DNA of 9,517 nt from an uncultured Chloroflexota bacterium (GTDB lineage: Bacteria; Chloroflexota; Limnocylindria; Limnocylindrales; CSP1-4): positions 1 to 9,517 of the forward strand of contig CAIYQJ010000065.1 in assembly GCA_903928275.1 (NCBI GenBank), written 5' to 3'. Position numbers and translations under genes: made by a program. Numbering within the stretch: position 1 is the first letter of the stretch; the number at the start of each line of letters is the position of its first letter. Below are positions 1 through 4,958 of this stretch, piece by piece. The notes under the pieces are model-generated. The model was not told where the DNA came from and did no database searches. It saw only the letters and a list, made by a program, of their open reading frames with translations.

Positions 1-927
1 CACGTCCGCGAGATGCTGTTCACCGCGGCCGAGCACTGGCTCCGGGCCGGCATCGATGGCTGGCGCCTCGACGTCCCGCAGGAGATCGCCGACCCGCCCT
101 TCTGGCGCGAGTTCCGGCGCCGCGTCCGGGCGGTGAACCCGGAGGCCTACATCGTCGGCGAGATCTGGCGGGTCGCACCGGAGTGGGTGGCCGGCGACCG
201 GTTCGATGCGCTCATGGACTACCCGCTGACGGAGGCGATCCTCGGTTTCGTGGCCGGGTCGCACATCGATCACGGGATCCTCGACTTCCACCACGAGTAC
301 CGGGAGAACGTCCGGCCGATCGACGCGGCGGCGTTCGCGGCGCGGCTCGATGAGCTGCTCCATGCGTACGACCCCGACGTGACGGCGGTCCAGCTCAACC
401 TCCTCTCGAGCCACGACACGCCGCGCTTCCTCACGATCGCCGGCGGCGACCGCGCGTCGCTCCGGCTGGGCACGCTCCTCCAGATGTCCGTGACCGGCGC
501 TCCCTGCGTCTACTACGGGGACGAGATCGGGATGGAGGGCGGCCCGGATCCCGACTGCCGCCGCGCCTTCCCGGCCGCCCGATCAGCGTGGGACGAGGAC
601 ATCCTCGTGTTCGTACGCGGCGCGATCCGTCTCCGGCACGCCCGGCCTGCGCTCCGGCACGGGACGCACCGGACGCTCGCGGCGACCGGCGGCTGCCACG
701 TCCACGCCCGGATCCTCGACGGGGACGCTGTCATCGTCGCGGTCAATGCCGGTACGGAGCCCGTCGAGGTGAGCGTCGACGTGCCCGAGTTCGGCGGGCG
801 CGCCATGGTCGAGGAGCGCTGGCCGGGCCTCGGGGGCACTGCCGCGGGGCGACCGCCGACGCATGTGGGGTCGCGGCTGTCGTTCGCGGTCGCGCCCCGG
901 GATGCCGTCGTCATCGCGACGGCCTGA
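1..927 (+). CDS. GH13 alpha-amylase family glycosidase (neopullulanase/cyclomaltodextrinase-like), 5'-truncated by window
   Basis: The protein hydrolyses or transfers alpha-1,4 (possibly alpha-1,6) glucosidic bonds in maltodextrins or cyclodextrins. The frame is open from base 1, so the ATG at 13 is internal and about half of a typical 550-600 aa enzyme is visible. All three GH13 catalytic acids are seen: the nucleophile Asp in GWRLDV (codon 70-72), the acid/base Glu in IVGEIW (160-162), and the transition-state Asp in SSHDTPRF (415-417). YYGDEIGMEGG and DPDC follow, as in GH13_20-type enzymes, then a beta-rich C-terminal domain from roughly base 650. No signal peptide can be judged because the N-terminus is missing. 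The exact specificity cannot be read from this half; trehalose-forming or sucrose-active GH13 members are less likely given GWRLDV/GEIW/SHDTPRF together. The stop is TGA at 925-927, with hairpins just after it. Confidence 0.93.
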   Translation, partial: HVREMLFTAAEHWLRAGIDGWRLDVPQEIADPPFWREFRRRVRAVNPEAYIVGEIWRVAPEWVAGDRFDALMDYPLTEAILGFVAGSHIDHGILDFHHEYRENVRPIDAAAFAARLDELLHAYDPDVTAVQLNLLSSHDTPRFLTIAGGDRASLRLGTLLQMSVTGAPCVYYGDEIGMEGGPDPDCRRAFPAARSAWDEDILVFVRGAIRLRHARPALRHGTHRTLAATGGCHVHARILDGDAVIVAVNAGTEPVEVSVDVPEFGGRAMVEERWPGLGGTAAGRPPTHVGSRLSFAVAPRDAVVIATA

Positions 928-938
928 CGGCGGGGCGA

Positions 939-972
939 CCGCGCGGCTCCCACGCGCGGCCGGCTGACGGCC
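939..972 (+). terminator. Two consecutive GC hairpins after the GH13 gene, possible terminator
   Basis: Eleven bases after the GH13 stop there is a perfect 7-bp stem, CCGCGCG (939-945) with CGCGCGG (953-959), around a 7-base loop. Directly next to it lies a second stem, GGCCG (958-962) with CGGCC (968-972), around a 5-base loop. The two stems share bases 958-959. No T-tract follows, so this is not a classical Rho-independent terminator. Hairpins without U-tracts are proposed to terminate in some high-GC bacteria. The placement supports a termination or 3'-end stabilising role, but random GC-rich sequence makes such stems often. Confidence 0.4.
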
Positions 973-976
973 GGGC

Positions 977-1085
977 GGCGCCGCGACCCCGCAGGCACGC
1001 GTCCCTGGGCGGTGCCGCGAACCTACGGCAGGCACGCGTCCGGTCCGGGCCCGCATCCGCGCAGGACGGCACCGCGACCGCGCAG
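977..1085. repeat. Degenerate direct repeats in the GH13-methyltransferase spacer
   Basis: The 14-mer GCAGGCACGCGTCC occurs at 991-1004 and again at 1028-1041. Each copy is preceded by a related block, GGCGCCGCGACC at 977 and GGTGCCGCGAACC at 1011. A third related block, GGCACCGCGACC followed by GCGCAG, starts at 1068. The unit spacing is uneven (34 then 57 bases). The 928-1146 spacer has no convincing ORF of its own; frames running through it are upstream extensions of the methyltransferase frame without a ribosome binding site. The function is unknown: it may be a decayed repeat or regulatory DNA. Confidence 0.5.
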
Positions 1086-1131
1086 TCGCGGCCTCGCGTC
1101 GTCGGGGCCATGCCGCCGGCCCAAGCGCGGG

Positions 1132-1137
1132 TACACT
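1132..1137 (+). promoter_or_regulatory. Candidate -10 box TACACT for the methyltransferase-like gene
   Basis: TACACT ends nine bases before the GTG at 1147, so transcription would begin at or a few bases before the start codon and the mRNA would be leaderless or nearly so. No recognisable -35 hexamer lies 17 bases upstream. A GGAGGG at 1139-1144 lies only two bases from the GTG, too close for normal Shine-Dalgarno use. The similar boxes at 4517 and 6069 support the reading. Confidence 0.45.
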
Positions 1138-1146
1138 CGGAGGGCC

Positions 1147-1917
1147 GTGTCAGATGCCCCGTTCGCCCTCCCCGCAGATGCCTCCCTGGCGGCGCGCCTC
1201 CTCGCGGCATTCGACGCGGACGGGAAGATCGCGCGCGGGCTGGCCGCGCTCGGGCCGATCGAGGGCCGCGACGTCGTGCTGCTCGATGCCGATCGCGGAT
1301 TGCGCGGGGGCCAGCTCGCCGCGCTCGGGGCTCGGCTGACGCTCGTCGAGCGGCCCGATCGCGTCGATGCGCTGCGTGCGGCCGCGGCGGACGTCGCCGG
1401 GGTGACGGACGTCCGAACCGGCACGGCCGACGCGACCGGTCTCCCCGATGCGAGCGCCGACGTCGTCGTGACGTGCTGGTCGGCCTTCCGTGGGCCGTCG
1501 CCCATCGGGCAGGTGGCCGAGTCCGACCGGATCCTGCGCCCTGAAGGTCGCCTGCTGGTCGTGCACGACTACGGGCGCGACGATCACGTCCGCATGGAGC
1601 CGGCGATCGCCGACGACACCGTGGCCTGGAGCCGCCGCGATGGCTGGTTCCTCACGCACGGCTTCAGGATCCGCGTCATCCACACGTTCTGGACGTTCGC
1701 GGACGGCGACGAGGCTCTTGAGCTTCTCGGCGCGGCGTTCGGCGGTCGAGGTGCGCTCGTCGCGGACGACCTGCCGCGGCCCCGCGCCAGCCACAACGTG
1801 GCCGTATACCACCGCACGCGCGGCGGCGTGGGGCCGTCACCCACCGATCGCCCGGTGGAGGGTGCGTCCCGCGGAAGCCGCGGTGCCTCGGGCCGCCCGG
1901 TGCGCGACCATCGGTGA
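1147..1917 (+). CDS. Class I SAM-methyltransferase-like protein with altered glycine-rich loop
   Basis: This 256 aa protein has the order of a Rossmann-type methyltransferase. Strand 1 is DVVLLDA (residues 42-48), the acidic end of strand 2 is TLVERP (65-70), an acidic loop TADATGLPDASAD (93-105) leads to the motif-IV-like strand VVVTCWSAF (106-114), and ILRPEGRLLVVHDYG (129-143) matches the 'LkPGG' region of Methyltransf_11 proteins. Motif I normally carries GxGxG; here it reads DADRGLRGG, so SAM binding is uncertain. The C-terminal ~30 residues are Gly/Arg/Ser-rich and look disordered. GTG at 1147 was chosen because it follows the TACACT box and the homology begins soon after; upstream frame is open to 1012 but low in protein character. 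The stop overlaps the next gene's GTG. Substrate unknown. Confidence 0.75.
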   Translation: MSDAPFALPADASLAARLLAAFDADGKIARGLAALGPIEGRDVVLLDADRGLRGGQLAALGARLTLVERPDRVDALRAAAADVAGVTDVRTGTADATGLPDASADVVVTCWSAFRGPSPIGQVAESDRILRPEGRLLVVHDYGRDDHVRMEPAIADDTVAWSRRDGWFLTHGFRIRVIHTFWTFADGDEALELLGAAFGGRGALVADDLPRPRASHNVAVYHRTRGGVGPSPTDRPVEGASRGSRGASGRPVRDHR

Positions 1918-2315
1918 GCGGCCGCTACGACCAGGGCCGTGAGCCGCGCAGCCAGGTCACGCCCCGCCGCGCCGACGGCTCGCGCGCGCTCACCGGGCCG
2001 CACATCGGCCGGGTCAGGATCACCCCGTCGCGCGCGTTCATCGGCGTCGCACTCGTGGGATCACTCGGGTATCTCGTCTACGCGCTGACCGTCCGCGACG
2101 CGACCCAGATCCCGCTCCTCGCGACGGGCGCGGCGGTCCTTGGGGTCGTCTTCATCATCCTGGCCGTGGCCGGAGCGTACCGCGCCGTGCGCTCCGGGCA
2201 ATCCGGGTCCGGCGGCCGCGCCGTGCTCGCCGCCCTTGCCGGCGGCGTCGCCATCCTCGTGGCCTTCGGGGCCTTCGCGACCGCCGCGATCCTCTCCCTC
2301 CTCTGGCGCGGCTGA
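1914..2315 (+). CDS. Small three-helix membrane protein of unknown function
   Basis: I do not recognise a family. The 133 aa product has a basic, polar N-terminal tail of about 40 residues (many Arg), then three hydrophobic segments at roughly 41-58, 66-88 and 103-130, ending in WRG. The start GTG (1914-1916) overlaps the TGA of the methyltransferase-like gene in a GTGA arrangement and has no separate Shine-Dalgarno. That points to translational coupling and a shared transcript. The Arg-rich N-terminus should stay cytoplasmic by the positive-inside rule. A Gly/Ser linker (about 94-101) separates helices 2 and 3. It may act with, or simply be co-expressed with, the upstream protein; no catalytic residues are evident. 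Confidence 0.72.
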   Translation: MSGRYDQGREPRSQVTPRRADGSRALTGPHIGRVRITPSRAFIGVALVGSLGYLVYALTVRDATQIPLLATGAAVLGVVFIILAVAGAYRAVRSGQSGSGGRAVLAALAGGVAILVAFGAFATAAILSLLWRG

Positions 2316-2370
2316 CGGATCGTCCCGCGGCCCCGCCGCGGCTGACGGATCGTCCGCGGCCCGCCGCGGA
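2311..2370. repeat. Tandemly duplicated GC stem-loop after the three-helix gene
   Basis: A ~30-base unit starting GCTGACGGATCGTCC is present at 2311-2340 and again at 2341-2370, the second copy two bases shorter in its C-runs. Each copy ends in a perfect hairpin of two CCGCGG arms. The arms are 2325-2330 and 2336-2341 with a 5-base loop, then 2354-2359 and 2364-2369 with a 4-base loop. The first copy begins inside the last codon and stop of the upstream gene. No T-tract follows either stem. It may terminate or stabilise the upstream transcript just before the tRNA promoter. Confidence 0.65.
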
Positions 2371-2389
2371 TCGGGTCGCCGCGCTCCCC

Positions 2390-2398
2390 TGCTAGACT
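2390..2398 (+). promoter_or_regulatory. Extended -10 TGCTAGACT for tRNA-Glu
   Basis: TAGACT at 2393-2398 is preceded by TG plus one base (2390-2392), an extended -10 arrangement that can replace a strong -35. The hexamer ends 12 bases before the mature tRNA 5' end, leaving a 5' leader of only about 5-6 bases for RNase P. No clear -35 hexamer is visible. Confidence 0.55.
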
Positions 2399-2410
2399 CC
2401 GGGGCGCCGG

Positions 2411-2487
2411 GCCCCCATCGTCTAGAGGCCCAGGACGCCACCCTTTCAAGGTGGAGATCAGGGGTTCGAATCCCCTTGGGGGTACCA
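2411..2487 (+). tRNA. tRNA-Glu (anticodon TTC), CCA encoded
   Basis: The full cloverleaf can be traced. The acceptor stem is 2411-2417 with 2477-2483, the D stem GTCT/GGAC (2420-2423 with 2433-2436), the anticodon stem CCACC/GGTGG (2438-2442 with 2450-2454), and the anticodon TTC at 2445-2447 sits in loop CTTTCAA. The T arm is AGGGG-TTCGAAT-CCCCT (2460-2476). Discriminator A is at 2484 and CCA is encoded at 2485-2487. It reads GAA (and GAG by wobble) and also supplies Glu-tRNA for tetrapyrrole synthesis in bacteria using the C5 route. The first pair is G1:U72 rather than G:C; the other six acceptor pairs are Watson-Crick. No T-tract terminator follows. Confidence 0.97.
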
Positions 2488-2827
2488 GCCACCAACTGCG
2501 TCGAAGAACGGGCGGGCGGGGCCTGACCACCCGACGGCGACCGTCCCGTTCGTCGCGTGGGGGCGCCCCGACCCAGCCGCCCTCCGCCCCGCGGTCCCTG
2601 GCCCGGCGACTAGCTCACATCGTCACCGGGTGACCGTTAGCGCACGGTGACCCCCGGATTCTTGTCCTATGGTCGCCCGGTGACCGTCGGACGGCTCCCG
2701 ACGGCGGACCACGCCATCCGCGGGGTGTCGGCGGCCGCCGCCACGCTCGGATCGGGACTGGTGCGGCCCGCCGCCGAGCGCCGGCACGAGGCCGACCTCA
2801 GCCCGGCGACCCCGTCCGCACGGTCGG
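2488..2827. other. Gene-poor convergent spacer between tRNA-Glu and the M24 gene
   Basis: This 340-base stretch holds no gene I would call with confidence. Its first ~120 bases are featureless GC-rich sequence. From about 2610 it contains a short less GC-rich patch with a dyad and repeated GGTGACC motifs (listed separately), a 7-bp hairpin CCGTCGG/CCGACGG (2684-2690 with 2698-2704), and a possible short leaderless ORF starting at GTG 2680. The tRNA and M24 transcripts converge here, so the hairpin could end either transcript, but there is no T-tract. Confidence 0.6.
2622..2688. repeat. GTCACCGGGTGAC dyad and three GGTGACC copies
   Basis: A 13-base dyad GTCACC-G-GGTGAC is centred at 2628. GGTGACC occurs at 2629, 2646 and 2679; the first and third extend to GGTGACCGT. 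The single GTCACCG (2622-2628) could pair with either CGGTGAC at 2645-2651 or CGGTGAC at 2678-2684, so alternative stem-loops are possible. The spacings are 17 and 33 bases. It could be an operator cluster or an RNA switch-like structure, or chance in GC-rich DNA. Confidence 0.45.
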
Positions 2828-2883
2828 CTACTTCTGGATCTCGTGGAGCGTCCGATCGAGCGGCTCGGCGCCCGTGGCCGTGA
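2680..2883 (+). CDS. Possible short leaderless ORF (67 codons), doubtful
   Basis: A GTG at 2680 opens a frame to a stop at 2881-2883. It lies six bases after TATGGT (2668-2673), the same TANNNT-to-start geometry seen before other genes here. The product (Ala/Arg/Ser-rich, no recognised motif or membrane segment) has the composition expected from a random GC-rich frame, and its last ~55 bases run antisense to the end of the M24 gene. There is no Shine-Dalgarno. I list it only because the promoter-like spacing matches; most likely it is not a real gene. Confidence 0.15.
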   Translation: MTVGRLPTADHAIRGVSAAAATLGSGLVRPAAERRHEADLSPATPSARSATSGSRGASDRAARRPWP

Positions 2884-4006
2884 CGACGTATCCGTCTTCG
2901 ATCCGCAGGCCGCCCCAGGGGGCGTTGAACAGCGGGATATCGATCGAGATGACCATGTCCTCTTCCAGCATCGCCGGGCTGCCGGGGCCGAAGATCGGCG
3001 GCTCGAACTCGATGACGCCCACGCTGTGGAGGCCCGAGTAGAGGAAGTACTGGCCCAGGCCGGCGTCGGCCATGATGGCGCGGCCCACGGCCTCCACCTC
3101 GCGGCCTTCAAGGCCGGGGCGCAGGGCTTGCGATGCGGCCCGCTGGGCCCGGATGGCCGCGTCCCGCGCCCGCCTGACCTCCGGCCCGGGATCGCCCACC
3201 AGCACGAGTCGGCCGATCGCGGCGTGATAGCCCTCGTAGCGCGGAGCCACGGTCAACAGCACCAGGTCATCACGCTCGATGCGGCGGAAGGTGGACCGGG
3301 CGAGGATGGGCCGCGTGTTCGGCCCCGAAGCCACGATGGTGTCGATGCCGGTCCCTTCGGCGCCTGCCCGGCGCATCGAGGCGTCGATCTCGGCGGCGAC
3401 CTCCCGCTCGGCGACGCCCGCCGCGATGGCCTCGACCCCGGCTTCGATACCGGTCTCCGCGATCCGGTATGCGTGGCGGATGACCTCGAGCTCGGCCTGG
3501 GACTTCCGCGCGCGCAGGTCACACAGGGCGTCCTCCATGTCCACCCACTCGGCCGCAGGGAGGGCGGCCGCGAAGGCCGCCATGAGATCGGCGCCGATCA
3601 GGCCCCGGCCCCCCAGGCCGACCCGCCTCGCCGCGGACGCGCCACCGATCTCGGCCATCACGTCGGCGAGGCTCTGGATCCGGGTATACGGATAGTCCTC
3701 GTCCGGGTGGGTCAGCTCGCGCAGGATCCGCACGTCGGCGATGCGACCGGCGAGCAGTGCGTACTGGTCGCTCTCGGGCCCCACCAGCATCACCGGCTCG
3801 CCCTCGGGGGGCACCAGGATGCAGGCGGGCTCGAAATGGACCGGGAAGTCGGCCAGCCAGCGAGCGTGAGCCGGCCCGAACGAGGCCCGATCGTCGGCAT
3901 ACGCCACGAGGAAGTCGAGATCCCGGGCGGCCATCGCGGCCTGGACCCTGCGCCAGCGCTCCGGGTACTCGGTCGCGGGGATGTGCGGTCTCGATCCCTG
4001 TTCCAT
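2828..4006 (-). CDS. M24 (pita-bread fold) peptidase-like protein lacking most metal ligands
   Basis: The 392 aa product has the two-domain plan of aminopeptidase P/prolidase/creatinase relatives: an N-terminal creatinase-type domain (about 10-160) and a C-terminal M24 domain (about 165-385). ATG at 4006 is chosen because AAGGGAG lies five bases upstream (4012-4018) and the homology starts nearby; the frame runs open further up without a site. Catalytic M24 enzymes bind two metals through Asp, Asp, His, Glu, Glu. Here the first two positions read T252 (LVLLTVAPRYEGY) and A263 (HAAIGR), the His is kept (H327 in GLHSVG), the first Glu is Asp (D356 in ISIDIP), and the last Glu is kept (E370 in LRIED). 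It is therefore probably not an ordinary dinuclear peptidase. Metal-independent chemistry like creatinase, or a binding role, is possible. The substrate is unknown. Confidence 0.85.
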   Translation of the reverse strand: MEQGSRPHIPATEYPERWRRVQAAMAARDLDFLVAYADDRASFGPAHARWLADFPVHFEPACILVPPEGEPVMLVGPESDQYALLAGRIADVRILRELTHPDEDYPYTRIQSLADVMAEIGGASAARRVGLGGRGLIGADLMAAFAAALPAAEWVDMEDALCDLRARKSQAELEVIRHAYRIAETGIEAGVEAIAAGVAEREVAAEIDASMRRAGAEGTGIDTIVASGPNTRPILARSTFRRIERDDLVLLTVAPRYEGYHAAIGRLVLVGDPGPEVRRARDAAIRAQRAASQALRPGLEGREVEAVGRAIMADAGLGQYFLYSGLHSVGVIEFEPPIFGPGSPAMLEEDMVISIDIPLFNAPWGGLRIEDGYVVTATGAEPLDRTLHEIQK

Positions 4007-4011
4007 CGGAG

Positions 4012-4018
4012 CTCCCTT
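4012..4018 (-). promoter_or_regulatory. Shine-Dalgarno AAGGGAG fixing the M24 start
   Basis: On the minus strand AAGGGAG is followed by five bases and the ATG at 4006. Longer in-frame extensions up to 4216 overlap the upstream small gene's coding region and have no such site, so this decides the start. Confidence 0.75.
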
Positions 4019-4094
4019 CCTGGTCGCCGGGGGCGTTGATGGTGGCGGCCGGGACCCTCCGCGGGCCGACGGTGGGGGAAGCCTCGCCCGCCGA

Positions 4095-4340
4095 CTACGG
4101 CGCACCGTTGAGGAGAAGCACGGCGACGATGACCACGAGCACCGCGAGGGCCACCCACACCCAGAGACGGAGCCGAGGCAGGGCCTGGAGCCCGGGTGAC
4201 CCGGCGTTCCCGCCACCGGCCTCCCGATCCTGCGTGCCCGCGGGCCTGGGGGCGGCCTGGGTGCGGAACGTGTTCGGGGCCCTCTCGTCGAGCAGCGTGT
4301 TCGGGCGGACCTTGTAGGGCCCCGCCTGCCTGTCGGTCAT
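4095..4340 (-). CDS. Small tail-anchored membrane protein of unknown function
   Basis: This 81 aa protein has a polar, proline- and arginine-rich N-terminal half (about 1-55) and one strong hydrophobic segment near the C-terminus (about 60-77, WVWVALAVLVVIVAVLLL), followed by only four residues. That is the layout of a tail-anchored or C-terminally anchored protein with a cytoplasmic domain. The start ATG at 4340 has a near-ideal GGAGG five bases upstream (4346-4350). It lies 88 bases ahead of the M24-like gene on the same strand, so the two probably share a transcript. No known family is recognised. The N-terminal part carries the motifs YKVRPNTLLDE and APNTFRT, a short repeated PNT element. 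Confidence 0.7.
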   Translation of the reverse strand: MTDRQAGPYKVRPNTLLDERAPNTFRTQAAPRPAGTQDREAGGGNAGSPGLQALPRLRLWVWVALAVLVVIVAVLLLNGAP

Positions 4341-4397
4341 GGACGCCTCCGCGGTGCCGGCGACACGTGGACCGGCGTGATCCGGCCTTCGCCACGA

Positions 4398-4403
4398 AGC
4401 GTA
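4398..4403 (-). promoter_or_regulatory. Candidate -10 TACGCT for the minus-strand two-gene unit
   Basis: On the minus strand TACGCT occurs 57 bases before the ATG at 4340, giving a leader of roughly 50 bases containing the GGAGG site. The same hexamer, TACGCT, precedes the divergent gene at 4533. A -35 match 17 bases upstream is weak (TTCCGC). The 4341-4532 divergent spacer therefore seems to hold two back-to-back promoters and no gene. Confidence 0.35.
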
Positions 4404-4513
4404 CGTGCCGGTGGCTCGCTGCGGAAGAGGCACCGTGCGCTCCGTCGACCGATCGAGGCCGGGGGCCATGCCATCGTGTGCGTGACCCTCGCGGCCGTCG
4501 CCCCGCGGCGACC

Positions 4514-4522
4514 TGATACGCT
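4514..4522 (+). promoter_or_regulatory. Extended -10 TGATACGCT before the Cys/His-rich gene
   Basis: TACGCT (4517-4522) preceded by TG at 4514-4515 ends ten bases before the ATG at 4533. No Shine-Dalgarno lies between, so a leaderless or very short-leader mRNA is likely. Confidence 0.45.
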
Positions 4523-4532
4523 GTGCGGCGCC

Positions 4533-4886
4533 ATGGAGATCATGGGGATCCGGATCCCGACCGTCATACACGACACGGACTCCGTGCGCTGTGCCGGCTG
4601 CCTCGAGCCGATCGCCGGGAGGCCGATGCGGGTGAGCGTCCTGGATATCGTCGCGACCGAGGCCCCGCCGTCCTGGGCCTCGCGGTCGCCGATCAACCCG
4701 GGTCCCCGGGAGTTCCACTCCGACGAGGCCCACGTCCGGGCATGGATGCGCCGGTCCGGGTACCTGTTCTGCCGTCGATCCGCGGTGCGCGAGATCATGC
4801 GCCCGGTGCGGCTCCCCACCGATCCGGTCGCCTGGGGCCTCTGCGACGGCATGCACCGCGACGCACACGAGTTCGTCCCCGCCTGA
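4533..4886 (+). CDS. Small Cys/His-rich, probably zinc-binding protein of unknown function
   Basis: The product is 117 aa and matches no family I recognise. A CxxC knuckle (C20-AG-C23, in VRCAGCLEPI) near the N-terminus is a typical half-site for zinc. Further Cys and His lie at H62, H69, C80, C104, H108 and H112, the last three spaced C-x3-H-x3-H in GLCDGMHRDAH. The middle region (about 60-95) looks helical and basic (WMRRSGYLFCRRSAVREIMR). No signal peptide or membrane segment is seen, so it is probably cytoplasmic. ATG 4533 is taken because it follows the TGATACGCT box; ATG 4542 (three codons later) is an alternative. It is divergent from the small anchored protein and 72 bases ahead of a polytopic membrane protein. 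A structural zinc module or nucleic-acid binding is inference only. Confidence 0.65.
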   Translation: MEIMGIRIPTVIHDTDSVRCAGCLEPIAGRPMRVSVLDIVATEAPPSWASRSPINPGPREFHSDEAHVRAWMRRSGYLFCRRSAVREIMRPVRLPTDPVAWGLCDGMHRDAHEFVPA

Positions 4887-4958
4887 CGGGCGCGTCGCGT
4901 TCCCTCGCCCCAGCCGGGCCCACCGAACTGAACCCATCGCACGGGAGGGCAGGGGATC

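Noticed and set aside
1012..1146. Longer methyltransferase start at 1012
   Set aside because: The added residues are low-complexity Arg/Pro/Gly from the repeat-bearing spacer, with no ribosome site; GTG 1147 fits the promoter box.
2843..4039. Plus-strand open frame of 398 codons antisense to the M24 gene
   Set aside because: Gly/Arg/Asp-rich without motifs; the minus strand shows the M24 fold motifs and a good Shine-Dalgarno.
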